Shown piece after piece: positions 14,949 through 23,570 of a DNA stretch of 64,000 nt. The stretch lies in assembly GCF_000331535.1 (NCBI RefSeq), contig NZ_AMZN01000002.1, positions 1 through 64,000 on the forward strand, in the 5' to 3' direction. The position numbers were made by a program, and so were the translations under genes. Position 1 is the first letter of the stretch. Each line of letters starts with the position of its first letter. This DNA is from Fulvivirga imtechensis AK7. Its GTDB lineage: Bacteria; Bacteroidota; Bacteroidia; Cytophagales; Cyclobacteriaceae. Under the pieces are notes generated by a model. It was not told the origin of the DNA, did not search any database, and was given only the letters and a program-made list of their open reading frames with translations.

Positions 14949-15869
14949 TTAATACTTCACAGAGACAATGGCCTTTTTGATGACTTCTACAGACTTATGG
15001 AATTTCTCATGCTCCTCGTCAGACATATTGGGTATCAGTACCTCCGTTGCGCCATCAATACCCACTATGGTGGGAAGCGAGATGGCCACATCCATGTACC
15101 CCATTGCGCCCTCCTGAACACGCGAGACATTGATAATTCTCCTTTCCCCACGCAGCATCCATTTGATCAGTGTAGCAGTAACAAGGCCAATAGCATGATT
15201 GGTGGCGCCCTTACGTTTGATGATCTCCTGCGCGGCCGTTCTTACACGTTCGGAAATGACAAGTTCTTTTTCCCGTACCCATCCTTTCCAGTTGCGCAGG
15301 TTCATACCACCCACCATGGCGCTTGACCAGAGCACTACTTCTGAGTCTCCATGTTCACCGATTACCTGGGCATGTATGCTTCGGGGGTCCAGCAATAGCG
15401 ATTGGCCTAAAATCTCTTTTAGCCTGGCTGTATCGAGCATAGTGCCGGTGCCAATTACTCTGGAGGTGGGCAGCCCCGAAAATTTTTGAATAAAGTAAGT
15501 CAGTACATCCACAGGGTTGGAGACTACAATAATAATCCCCTCGTAGCCCCTAAGTTTTTCAGCAATGTTTTTTGCAATTAGAACGTTTTCATTGAGGAGT
15601 TGTAGCCTTGTTTCCCCTGGCTTTCCCCCACGTCCTGCAGCAACTACTATTGCATCAGTACGCATCATTTCCTCTACAGTGGTGGCTGCCACACGAGCAG
15701 TAGGATAAAACGAAGAACCATGGCTAAGATCCATTGCTTCACCCTCTGCAATCCCTGTTTTGATGTCATAAAGCAGTAGTTCATTAGCAATACCTGAGTA
15801 AAGGACAGAAATAGCAACACTACTGCCTACCCAGCCCATGCCAATGATGCCTATAGACTTTCCGCCCAT
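14949..15869 (-). CDS. L-lactate/malate dehydrogenase family protein
   Basis: A 306-residue NAD-dependent 2-hydroxyacid dehydrogenase of the LDH/MDH superfamily. The glycine motif GIIGMGWVG is at 7-15, Asp146 and Arg149 in LDTARL, catalytic His173 in GEHGDSE, and Arg88 in KPGETR. Substrate choice in this family hangs on the residue before KPG (Gln for lactate, Arg for malate in the usual numbering 102); here it is Gly82 (RGGKPGETR). LDH-like features elsewhere suggest pyruvate or a bulkier 2-oxoacid, but specificity is open. It follows the moeB-rhodanese gene by 3 bases, with an L-2-hydroxyglutarate oxidase upstream, so all three may be one transcript. Confidence 0.85.
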   Translation of the reverse strand: MGGKSIGIIGMGWVGSSVAISVLYSGIANELLLYDIKTGIAEGEAMDLSHGSSFYPTARVAATTVEEMMRTDAIVVAAGRGGKPGETRLQLLNENVLIAKNIAEKLRGYEGIIIVVSNPVDVLTYFIQKFSGLPTSRVIGTGTMLDTARLKEILGQSLLLDPRSIHAQVIGEHGDSEVVLWSSAMVGGMNLRNWKGWVREKELVISERVRTAAQEIIKRKGATNHAIGLVTATLIKWMLRGERRIINVSRVQEGAMGYMDVAISLPTIVGIDGATEVLIPNMSDEEHEKFHKSVEVIKKAIVSVKY

Positions 15870-15872
15870 GTT

Positions 15873-16982
15873 TTAGTATTGCGCCATTTCAGGATCTATT
15901 TCTCTGGCCCACGCCAGTATACCTCCTTTAAGGTTGTACAAGTTATCCAGGCCATGCTTACTTTCCCAAAATTTAATGGCCTGTGCGCTTCTCGCTCCAC
16001 TTCTGCAGTGCACAACTACCTTTTTATCTCTGGCTATCTTGTCGCCTGCCTCTGGTACCTGCTGCATCGGTATCAATTCTCCATTCAGATTGGCAATATC
16101 ATATTCATGAGGCTCACGCACATCCAGCAGTTGGAAGTTTTCACCTGAATCCTGCATTGCCTTTAGCTCTTGTACGGTTATTTCTTTCATTTTTATAGTT
16201 GTTTGAGGTCCTGAACAAAACTCTTCATAGTCGATGAGTTTATCAATTTTAGGTAGATTTTTATTTTTTGGTATACTTATAGTCCGGGTTTCCATGACAA
16301 GTGCATCAAATATCAACAGCCTACCGGCCAGCGGTTGCCCTGTTTCAGTCAGTACTTTTATTGCCTCATTAGCTTGCATACAACCGATAATTCCGGGGAG
16401 TACTCCAATTACTCCACCTTCGGCACAATTTGGTACTGAGTCTGGCTCCGGAGGCTCCGGATAAAGATCCCGGTAGGTGGCGCCACCTTTATAATTGAAA
16501 ACCGCCACCTGGCCTTCAAACCTGAAAATGGAGCCATAAATGTATGGCTTATCCGATATCACGCAGGCATCATTAATAAGATAGCGGGTGGGAAAATTGT
16601 CTGTACCATCGATCACCAGGTCATAGTGTTCAATAATTTCAAGCGCATTTTCCGAGGTAAGACGCTCCTCGTATACTTCAACATTAATATAAGGATTCAA
16701 CTCCTTGATGCGCTGCCGGGCCAGAATAGCTTTTGATATTCCAATATCCTGCTGCCGGAATAAAACCTGTCTCTGAAGGTTTGTTTCGTCTACCTGGTCA
16801 AAATCCACTATGCCGATAGTGCCTACACCGGCAGCAGCCAAATATAACAGTACAGGGCTACCCAGTCCACCCGAACCCACCACCAATACTTGTGCTGACT
16901 TGAGCTTTTCCTGTCCTGCTTTTCCAAATCCAGGTAGGGTCAGATGTCTTTGATACCTTGCAAGTTCGTTTGTAGTGAGCAT
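15873..16982 (-). CDS. moeB: MoeB/ThiF-family adenylyltransferase with C-terminal rhodanese domain
   Basis: A 369-residue E1-like enzyme. Residues 1-245 carry the ATP loop GSGGLGS (36-42), DETNLQRQ (65-72), DGTDNFPTR (125-133) and a Cys186 in NCAEGGVIG. Residues 265-369 are a rhodanese domain with active Cys326 in HCRSGARS. Such fusions activate the C-terminus of a small sulfur carrier (MoaD, ThiS) by adenylation and hand it sulfur. The two CxxC pairs that bind zinc in E. coli MoeB are not present. Whether it serves molybdopterin, thiamin or another pathway cannot be decided, because no carrier gene lies nearby. Its stop codon is 3 bases from the start of the dehydrogenase gene. Confidence 0.85.
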   Translation of the reverse strand: MLTTNELARYQRHLTLPGFGKAGQEKLKSAQVLVVGSGGLGSPVLLYLAAAGVGTIGIVDFDQVDETNLQRQVLFRQQDIGISKAILARQRIKELNPYINVEVYEERLTSENALEIIEHYDLVIDGTDNFPTRYLINDACVISDKPYIYGSIFRFEGQVAVFNYKGGATYRDLYPEPPEPDSVPNCAEGGVIGVLPGIIGCMQANEAIKVLTETGQPLAGRLLIFDALVMETRTISIPKNKNLPKIDKLIDYEEFCSGPQTTIKMKEITVQELKAMQDSGENFQLLDVREPHEYDIANLNGELIPMQQVPEAGDKIARDKKVVVHCRSGARSAQAIKFWESKHGLDNLYNLKGGILAWAREIDPEMAQY

Positions 16983-17078
16983 GCTTTGTTTTTATCGATT
17001 CAATATATTGATCTTAAATATCTCAAGTGGATAAAATTAGCTAAAAACAACTTACAACGGCAATTTTTGTGGTTTTTG

Positions 17079-18275
17079 TCAAAACCTTTTCAACGCCAGA
17101 TCAGAAACGGTGTCGCCAATGGAAAGAGATGATGTTGCCGCGGGTGACGGAGCATTACAAACATTCACAGCGTACTCATTTTCCAAAATGAGGAAATCAT
17201 CGATAAGGCCACCGTTTCGATCACAAGCCTGTGCTCTGACACCGGCACCACCTGGCGAAAGATCCTGCTCTCGTATTTCAGGCATAAGTTTTTGCAGCGC
17301 TTTAGTGAAAGCGGCTTTGGAAAAAGAGCGATACATTTCACCCATACCCGTTTTCCAATATTTCATAGCTACCTTCTGAAAACCAGGCCAGGCAAGCGAT
17401 TCGCCCAATTCAGCCAAATGGATATCTCTTTTGGTATAGCCTTCTCTTCTGAAGGCCAGCACTGCATTGGGCCCGGCCTCTATGCCACCTCCGATCATAC
17501 GGGTGAAGTGTACACCCAGAAAGGGAAAATTCGGATCAGGAACCGGGTAGATGAGATTTTTAACGAGGTATTCTTTTTCAGGAGTCAGCTTATAGTACTC
17601 TCCCCTGAATGGTATGATCTTCACATTTAGCTTTTGGTGAGTAAACTGAGCAACCTTATCGGAATAGAGTCCGGAGCAGTTTACTACCAGTTTGCAGCTA
17701 TAACTACTTTTGTTGGTTACTACGCTGCATTCATGGTTTCCGGTGTTAATCTCTGTTACCTTTTCGCCAAGATGTATGGCGCCCTCTTTTTCCTGTATAA
17801 GTTCGGCATACCTGGCCGCCACCTGCTTATAATCTACAATACCTGTCTGAGGGACGAAAATGCCCTCCAGTCCATTCACATGCGGCTCATATACTTTTAG
17901 TTGCTCCTGGTTGAGCAAGATAAGGTTTTCCAGCCCGTTCTCCTGGCCACGTTTATAAAGGTTGTGCATGAGGGGTATTTCCTCTTTAGAGGTGGCTACC
18001 ACAATTTTTCCACATAGTTCATAAGGGATCTCATGCTTGTCACAGAATGATACCAGTTGATGGTAACCATTGATACAGTTGGTCGCTTTTAAGCTGCCCG
18101 GCTTATAATATAAACCCGAGTGAATCACGCCACTGTTATGACCGGTTTGGTGGGCTGCCAGCTTATTTTCTTTATCAATAAGCAGCAACTTAAGGGCGGG
18201 ATTTTTGGCCTTGATTTTCAATGCCGTGGCTAGTCCTACTATGCCAGCGCCTATTACAATAATATCGAACTTCAA
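17079..18275 (-). CDS. lhgO: L-2-hydroxyglutarate oxidase
   Basis: A 398-residue FAD-dependent oxidase of the DAO family. The FAD motif DIIVIGAGIVGLATALKI opens the protein, and HQTGHNSGVIHSGLYY near 42-57 is the signature of L-2-hydroxyglutarate oxidase/dehydrogenase (LhgO); GIVDYKQVAARY and the C-terminal GGAGVRAQ also fit. It turns L-2-hydroxyglutarate back into 2-oxoglutarate, a metabolite-repair reaction, with electrons going to oxygen or the quinone pool. The start appears to be a TTG at 18275: no ATG or GTG exists between the upstream in-frame stop and the FAD motif. The 97-base gap to moeB allows one operon with the dehydrogenase. Confidence 0.9.
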   Translation of the reverse strand: MKFDIIVIGAGIVGLATALKIKAKNPALKLLLIDKENKLAAHQTGHNSGVIHSGLYYKPGSLKATNCINGYHQLVSFCDKHEIPYELCGKIVVATSKEEIPLMHNLYKRGQENGLENLILLNQEQLKVYEPHVNGLEGIFVPQTGIVDYKQVAARYAELIQEKEGAIHLGEKVTEINTGNHECSVVTNKSSYSCKLVVNCSGLYSDKVAQFTHQKLNVKIIPFRGEYYKLTPEKEYLVKNLIYPVPDPNFPFLGVHFTRMIGGGIEAGPNAVLAFRREGYTKRDIHLAELGESLAWPGFQKVAMKYWKTGMGEMYRSFSKAAFTKALQKLMPEIREQDLSPGGAGVRAQACDRNGGLIDDFLILENEYAVNVCNAPSPAATSSLSIGDTVSDLALKRF

Positions 18276-18344
18276 CGGTTTATATTTTTGTTATGAGTGC
18301 GAATATAGAGCATATCTCATGTTTTTAGAAATATAGAACAATTA

Positions 18345-19223
18345 ATGCGTGATAGACATTATCTTCAAGTAATGGATTGTAGCAGAGTACTTGGCAGAGC
18401 AGGCAGGAAGCTTAGGAGCATTATTGTGGTAGCGCTGGTGGGGCTTACCGTAAGCTGTGATGATCCGGTTTTAAAGCCGGCCCTCATCGTTATTCGATCA
18501 GCCAATGATATTGTGTCTGTTCAGGGTAAATGGGTAAGGCCTATTGTTTACTCCAATGCTTTTGATTTTGGATCACTGACGGTCAGCAGGAAAAAGAAAA
18601 AGTTTATTCAGATGATGGTACCGGCCATTTTGCTGGTGAAGCATAATATAGCTGTGGATCGGTCAAGAGTAGGGCACCTTATCTGGAGGATTGAAAATGA
18701 GGAACACCTGGATGCAGGTGACAGCATATTTTTGAATGAAAAAATAAAGGAATATAATGCCGGTAATGCCAAAGACCTATATCAACGTATGGCCACACAC
18801 CCGACCAGTATAGTACTGGCTCAGGCGGCTATTGAGAGCGGGTGGGGCAGCTCCAGGTTTTTTAAAGAGGCCAACAACTTATTCGGCATTTGGTCTTATA
18901 ATGAAGCTGAAAGCCGGATCAAAGCTGGGCAGGGGAGAGAAAGTGGCGATATTTATGTAAGGAAGTATCCTGATATTAATGCCTCCATAGAAGATTACTT
19001 TAAAACCCTGGCCAGAGTAAATGCCTATGCTAAGTTCAGAAGCCAGCGCCAGACACTGGAAGATCCTTATAAATTGATCTATTTCCTTAATAGATATTCT
19101 GAACGGAAGTATAAATACGTGGCTGATCTGAGCCAGGTGATGAAGAAAAATAACCTGACACAATACGACTCTTTAAAATTAGACCCCTCTTATTACAGAG
19201 AAAATGATAAAATCACTTTTTAA
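18345..19223 (+). CDS. Glucosaminidase (Bax-like) lipoprotein
   Basis: A 292-residue secreted protein. A membrane segment and lipobox (GLTVSC, Cys38) follow a 20-residue basic leader. Residues 140-270 are a glucosaminidase domain of the Bax/FlgJ-like group: TSIVLAQAAIESGWGSSRFF contains the catalytic glutamate of AIESGWG, then NNLFGIWSY and IEDYFKTLARVNAY. It should cut the beta-1,4 bond after N-acetylglucosamine in peptidoglycan at the cell envelope. The gene overlaps the next one by 20 bases, which points to translational coupling with the polysaccharide deacetylase. ATG at 18345; a Met at residue 10 would still leave the lipobox. Confidence 0.85.
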   Translation: MRDRHYLQVMDCSRVLGRAGRKLRSIIVVALVGLTVSCDDPVLKPALIVIRSANDIVSVQGKWVRPIVYSNAFDFGSLTVSRKKKKFIQMMVPAILLVKHNIAVDRSRVGHLIWRIENEEHLDAGDSIFLNEKIKEYNAGNAKDLYQRMATHPTSIVLAQAAIESGWGSSRFFKEANNLFGIWSYNEAESRIKAGQGRESGDIYVRKYPDINASIEDYFKTLARVNAYAKFRSQRQTLEDPYKLIYFLNRYSERKYKYVADLSQVMKKNNLTQYDSLKLDPSYYRENDKITF

Positions 19224-20289
19224 AGTATACTTAGGGATAGCCTTGGCAATAGCCCTGTTTTTTTGTTTCTCCTCTTTATCATGTACAACTAACCGGATGG
19301 AAGAGGAGCTTTTGGGAGACAGGTCAGTAGTGCTCTTTGTATACCACCGCTTTGGTGACGACCGGTTTCCCTCCACAAATATCGGCATAGCAGAGTTCCG
19401 TAAGCACCTGGAGTTTTTGCAGTCTAATAATTATTCGGTGATGACTCTGTCAGATGCACTTGCTTATCTGAAACGGGGCGAGAATAAAAAGAAAGTGGCG
19501 GTAATCACTATTGATGATGGCTACAAAAGCTTTCAAAGTGGAGCTATGCCACTATTACAGGAGTTTAAGATGCCAGCCACCCTTTTTATCAATACCGAAA
19601 CAGTTGGCTCCTATGACTACCTTAACTGGAAGGAATTGAAAGAACTGCAAGGTGAGGGGATCGAGATCGGCAATCACAGCCATTCTCATGCTTATTTTCT
19701 GAATTATCCTGAACAGGAGAGAGGGCGAATATTTAGAGAGGATGTGGTTAGAGCCCAAGACCTGATGAAAGAGCATCTGGGGTTGGCACCCCGGATATTT
19801 GCATACCCATATGGTGAATATGATCCTGAAATGAAAGGTATACTTTCCGAATTAGGATTTGATGCTGCCGTGGCTCAAAATAGTGGGGTGATGTTCACCG
19901 GTGGAGATCAATTTGCTATTCCCCGGTTCCCAATGTCAGATTCCTATGCCGCAGGATTTGCTGAGAAAGTAAAGATGAAGCCACTGAAGGTGTTCTCGGT
20001 GAAACCGGAGGCTGTTTTATTGGGTGATCAAAATCCACCTGTTCTTGAAGTGACTTTCAAAAATGACAGCATAAGAGCCGGACAGCTTCAGTGTTTTGTG
20101 CAGTATGGGAAATGCTCTGTGGAGGTGCTGAGTAGTGATCCGTTAACAGTTAAACTAAGGGCCACAGACCTGCTGAAGCACAGAAGAACGCTTTATACCC
20201 TCACGGCGCCCTCCCTGGCTGGTGAGTGGCATTGGTATAGCCATCTATGGGTTATCCCTGATGTTAAAGGTTCAGACAGAGGCGAATGA
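19204..20289 (+). CDS. Polysaccharide deacetylase lipoprotein
   Basis: A 361-residue lipoprotein (signal ending FSSLSC, Cys27) with a NodB-type carbohydrate esterase 4 domain at about 40-250. The catalytic aspartates lie in AVITIDDGYKSF, metal-binding histidines in IGNHSHSH and the later motif in FAYPYGEYDPE. The 100-residue C-terminal part (VKPEAVLLGDQNPPVLEV and on) looks like a beta-sandwich. The enzyme removes acetyl groups from N-acetylglucosamine polymers, here most likely peptidoglycan or an exopolysaccharide, because the gene overlaps a glucosaminidase gene. Substrate is inferred. Confidence 0.88.
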   Translation: MIKSLFKVYLGIALAIALFFCFSSLSCTTNRMEEELLGDRSVVLFVYHRFGDDRFPSTNIGIAEFRKHLEFLQSNNYSVMTLSDALAYLKRGENKKKVAVITIDDGYKSFQSGAMPLLQEFKMPATLFINTETVGSYDYLNWKELKELQGEGIEIGNHSHSHAYFLNYPEQERGRIFREDVVRAQDLMKEHLGLAPRIFAYPYGEYDPEMKGILSELGFDAAVAQNSGVMFTGGDQFAIPRFPMSDSYAAGFAEKVKMKPLKVFSVKPEAVLLGDQNPPVLEVTFKNDSIRAGQLQCFVQYGKCSVEVLSSDPLTVKLRATDLLKHRRTLYTLTAPSLAGEWHWYSHLWVIPDVKGSDRGE

Positions 20290-20296
20290 TCAGCCC

Positions 20297-20797
20297 TTAT
20301 TTTTTTTCAAAGTTCAGTGAAGCAGAGTTAATACAATACCTTAATCCTGTTGGTTCCGGGCCATCAGGAAAAACATGCCCTAAGTGACCACCGCATTTGG
20401 AGCAGACTACTTCCTCGCGGACCATTCCATAGCTGGTGTCTTTTTTTACCTCTACATTGTCATCGTCTATCGGTTCATAGAAACTTGGCCAGCCGCTACC
20501 CGATTCGAATTTTGTTTTAGAAAGAAACAGCTTCTGATGGCATGCTGCACAATAGTAAACGCCCTCATCATGGTTATCCCAATACTTGCCGGTAAATGCC
20601 CTTTCAGTTCCCTTTTCTCTCAGTATGTGATACTCTTCAGGAGTGAGTTCCTCTTTCCACTCACTTTCTGACTTTACTATTTTACCTTTCATATTTTTAT
20701 GTTCTTTTTTGCTTATCTCTTGCCCGTTGATGCACGATGTCATGCCCAAAATAAAAGCAAGCGCCAGTGTAAAGGATGTAAAGTTGAAAAATTTCAT
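20297..20797 (-). CDS. msrB: Peptide-methionine (R)-S-oxide reductase MsrB, lipoprotein form
   Basis: MsrB domain with all marks: the zinc pairs YYCAACHQ and [12 protein letters not shown], the substrate-binding [10 protein letters not shown] and the catalytic cysteine in [12 protein letters not shown] lipoprotein signal ([11 protein letters not shown]) at the N-terminus places it in the periplasm or outer membrane, repairing oxidised methionine there. I start it at the ATG at 20797 (MKFFNFTS, 166 residues); a start 7 codons upstream would spoil the signal peptide. It converges on the deacetylase gene with 7 bases between stop codons. Confidence 0.92.
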   Translation of the reverse strand: MKFFNFTSFTLALAFILGMTSCINGQEISKKEHKNMKGKIVKSESEWKEELTPEEYHILREKGTERAFTGKYWDNHDEGVYYCAACHQKLFLSKTKFESGSGWPSFYEPIDDDNVEVKKDTSYGMVREEVVCSKCGGHLGHVFPDGPEPTGLRYCINSASLNFEKK

Positions 20798-21031
20798 AAC
20801 AATGACCATTACTAACAATTATTACAAACTGATTTGCTATATTAAAGTTTCAGTTTTTAATAAAATCTCAACTGTATTGTCTGATCAATGACAAAAAAAC
20901 ATTTTTACTTTGACCCTACGTCTTGATGTATTTACTTTAGAAAATTGCTATTTTGGAGTTATTTTTTGAAATTAAAATAAAATGAAGTTTATTTTACAAG
21001 TTAGGAAGTTGTGCTTTAATCCTTTCGGCTC

Positions 21032-21532
21032 ATGAGAAAGCTATTTTTTGTTCTTGCTATAGTTATTTTAGGATCAGCTACTTATGCGCAAAATTATCAG
21101 CTACATTCTGTATACATATATAGTTTCATAAGGTATGTGCAGTGGCCCGGTGGGGATACTTCAGATGATTTTGTAATTGGCGTTTTAGGCGATTCCCCGG
21201 TTATTCCGCACCTAGAAAAGATGGCAGAGGTCAAGAAAGCGGGTAATCGCACCATTGTGATCAGAAAATTTGGCAATATTGACCAGGTTAGTAACAGCGA
21301 AATTGTGTTTGTAGCCAAAGAAGCTGGCAGCCAACTGAAACCTTTACTGGATAAAGTAGGAGCAGCCAATACGCTGGTAATCACAGAAGAAGAAGGCCTG
21401 GGTCTTGAAGGTAGCAATATCAATTTTGTTATCCGGGGGGGCAAGTTAGCCTTTGAGCTCAACAAATCGGCCATGGAAAGAGCGGATCTGAAAGTATCTA
21501 CGGAACTGTCGAGATTAGCAATAATTATTTGA
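21032..21532 (+). CDS. YfiR/HmsC-like periplasmic protein (DUF4154)
   Basis: A 166-residue exported protein, signal peptide MRKLFFVLAIVILGSATYAQ, with the DUF4154 fold: YIYSFIRYVQWPG, FVIGVLGDSPVIPHLEKM, SEIVFVAKEAG, NTLVITEEEGL and a closing FELNKSAMERADLKVSTEL. In Pseudomonas YfiR is a periplasmic repressor of a HAMP-containing diguanylate cyclase. Here the next gene, 36 bases downstream, encodes a membrane HAMP-GAF-PAS protein, so the pairing of a DUF4154 protein with a HAMP sensor is kept although no cyclase domain is present. Role inferred from family and context. Confidence 0.85.
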   Translation: MRKLFFVLAIVILGSATYAQNYQLHSVYIYSFIRYVQWPGGDTSDDFVIGVLGDSPVIPHLEKMAEVKKAGNRTIVIRKFGNIDQVSNSEIVFVAKEAGSQLKPLLDKVGAANTLVITEEEGLGLEGSNINFVIRGGKLAFELNKSAMERADLKVSTELSRLAIII

Positions 21533-21568
21533 AAAATTAAATAGTATTTAACCCACAGATTCAGCTAT

Positions 21569-23503
21569 ATGCGAAAAATGAAGTTTAAGATAGGGAATAA
21601 GATTTTTGGTGGTTTTCTCATCCTTATTATTCTCTTTATTGTTAATGCCTCTATTATTTTTTATAACGGTAACCTAATCGATCAGGTAGTTAACCGGTCA
21701 TCTGAGATCATCAGGCCTTCAAAAGAGGCTATCAATGATTTTATACTCCTGGTTACGCGATCAAAAATGCTCGTTACCAACTGGGTATACCTGCAAAGTA
21801 ATACTGATGATAAAGAGGCGCTGAAGGATCTTCATGAATTTGAGTACCCGGAATTGAAAGAGCGAGTCACTAATTTAATGAAGTCCTGGGAAGTAGACAG
21901 CCAAAAGGTGCTGATGGATTCTGCCTTTGCCGAATTCGAAAAGCTGATGAAAGTGGAGCAGGAAGTAGTTATGACCCAACTGGTCACTTTTGAAAATTAT
22001 GAGGATCCCCTCACAAAACTGCTTGCTGAAGATGCCATTGAAAGTCAGGTGATCCCGCTGACAGCATCGGTAATAGAAAACCTTACCAAGGTGGCGGAAG
22101 TACAGCAGATGATCACCGAGGAGTCGGATGCAGACCTGAAAACAGCAGCGGATCAACTTAGGAATATTACCATTGTGCTGGGTGTGATCATCGTTATTCT
22201 AGGATTGCTGAGTGCTTTCTTTATGGCGCGATCTATCACACGACCTATCAATTACATAAAAGATGTTGTCGTCAAACTTGGTAAAGGAGAGCTGGTGGAT
22301 GATAGCGGTCGTAAATTTAACAACGATGAAATTGGCGAAATGGCAGCAGCCATGGATAGCCTTATTCATGGCCTCAGATCAACTACATTCTTTGCGGAGA
22401 ATATTGGTAAAGGTAAGTATGATTCAGAGTTTAAGCCACTGAGTGATCATGATGTGCTGGGTAATGCATTGCTTGAAATGAGAAGCAACCTGGCACGTGT
22501 TGCAGAAGAAGATAAGAAAAGAAACTGGTCAACAGAAGGCTTGGCAAAATTTGGAGACATCCTGCGTAAGAACAACGACAATATCGAGAAACTTAGCGAT
22601 GATATCATTCGCAACCTGGTAAAATACATGGGAGCCAACCAGGGAGGGCTGTATATCATTGAAGAGAACGAGGGCGATGAACCTTTTATGACCCTTACCG
22701 CCTGCTACGCCTGGGATAAGAAAAAGTATATCAATCAGCAGGTGTTTAGAGGTGAGGGACTTGCAGGACAGGTATGGCAGGAAATGGACACCATTTATCT
22801 TACAGAAGTACCTGATAACTACATAAGGATCACATCAGGACTTGGTGATTCAAACCCTAAGAGTATCCTCATAGTGCCTTTGAAGGTCAATGAGGAGATC
22901 TACGGAGTAGTGGAAATCGCTTCTTTCAAGCCATTTGCAGAGCATGAGGTAGAGTTTGTAGAAAAAATGGCGGAAAGCATCGCCTCTACCGTTTCTTCAG
23001 TGAAGATCAATGCTAAAACACAAAAACTGCTCGAGGAGTCGCAGGAGATGACCGAACAGATGAGGTCTCAGGAAGAAGAGATGAGGCAGAACATGGAAGA
23101 GCTTCAGGCTACTCAGGAAGAGATGCAGCGCGGGCAGGCTGAAGCAGAAAATGCCATGGAAGCCATTAATCAGTCTGTGGCAACAGTGGAATTCGACCCA
23201 GATGGTAAGATAGTGAATGTAAACCGGAACTTCCTGGATATGTTCGGATATACCAAAGAGGAACTCCTGGGCGAGCATCATCGTATATTCGTAACCAAAG
23301 AAGACAAAGCCTCCGAAGAGTATAAGCAATTCTGGAGAGACCTGTCTTCGGGTGTTATGAAGCAAAATGAATATAAGCGAATTACTAAAGCCGGACAGAC
23401 TAAATTCATGAAAGAGAACTATGCGCCAATCAGGAGCAGAGACGGATCGATATCAAGGATCATGTTGTTTGCTCATGATGTTACAGAATATGTAAATGCC
23501 TGA
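21569..23503 (+). CDS. Membrane HAMP-GAF-PAS sensor protein without output domain
   Basis: A 644-residue protein. A membrane helix near residues 13-33, a roughly 160-residue periplasmic helical sensor, and a second membrane helix (about 197-217, LGVIIVILGLLSAFFMA) are followed by HAMP (220-270), a GAF domain (about 320-480), a coiled coil rich in Glu and Gln (LLEESQEMTEQMRSQEEEM and on, 480-535) and a PAS domain (540-644, YVNA end). No kinase, methyl-accepting, cyclase or phosphatase domain follows, and the frame ends cleanly with a terminator after it. It must signal by contact with another protein. The DUF4154 gene just upstream is the likely periplasmic partner. Confidence 0.85.
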   Translation: MRKMKFKIGNKIFGGFLILIILFIVNASIIFYNGNLIDQVVNRSSEIIRPSKEAINDFILLVTRSKMLVTNWVYLQSNTDDKEALKDLHEFEYPELKERVTNLMKSWEVDSQKVLMDSAFAEFEKLMKVEQEVVMTQLVTFENYEDPLTKLLAEDAIESQVIPLTASVIENLTKVAEVQQMITEESDADLKTAADQLRNITIVLGVIIVILGLLSAFFMARSITRPINYIKDVVVKLGKGELVDDSGRKFNNDEIGEMAAAMDSLIHGLRSTTFFAENIGKGKYDSEFKPLSDHDVLGNALLEMRSNLARVAEEDKKRNWSTEGLAKFGDILRKNNDNIEKLSDDIIRNLVKYMGANQGGLYIIEENEGDEPFMTLTACYAWDKKKYINQQVFRGEGLAGQVWQEMDTIYLTEVPDNYIRITSGLGDSNPKSILIVPLKVNEEIYGVVEIASFKPFAEHEVEFVEKMAESIASTVSSVKINAKTQKLLEESQEMTEQMRSQEEEMRQNMEELQATQEEMQRGQAEAENAMEAINQSVATVEFDPDGKIVNVNRNFLDMFGYTKEELLGEHHRIFVTKEDKASEEYKQFWRDLSSGVMKQNEYKRITKAGQTKFMKENYAPIRSRDGSISRIMLFAHDVTEYVNA

Positions 23504-23520
23504 AAAAGGTAGTAATTTAA

Positions 23521-23570
23521 AGAAGAGGCTGTGTCAAAGTTAAAACTTGATGCAGCCTCTTTTGTTTTTT
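23521..23570 (+). terminator. Rho-independent terminator
   Basis: AAGAGGCTG (23523-23531) pairs with CAGCCTCTT (23553-23561) and is followed by TTGTTTTTT. It ends the DUF4154/sensor operon. The same AGAGGCTGT word starts the long hairpin at 14178. Confidence 0.88.
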
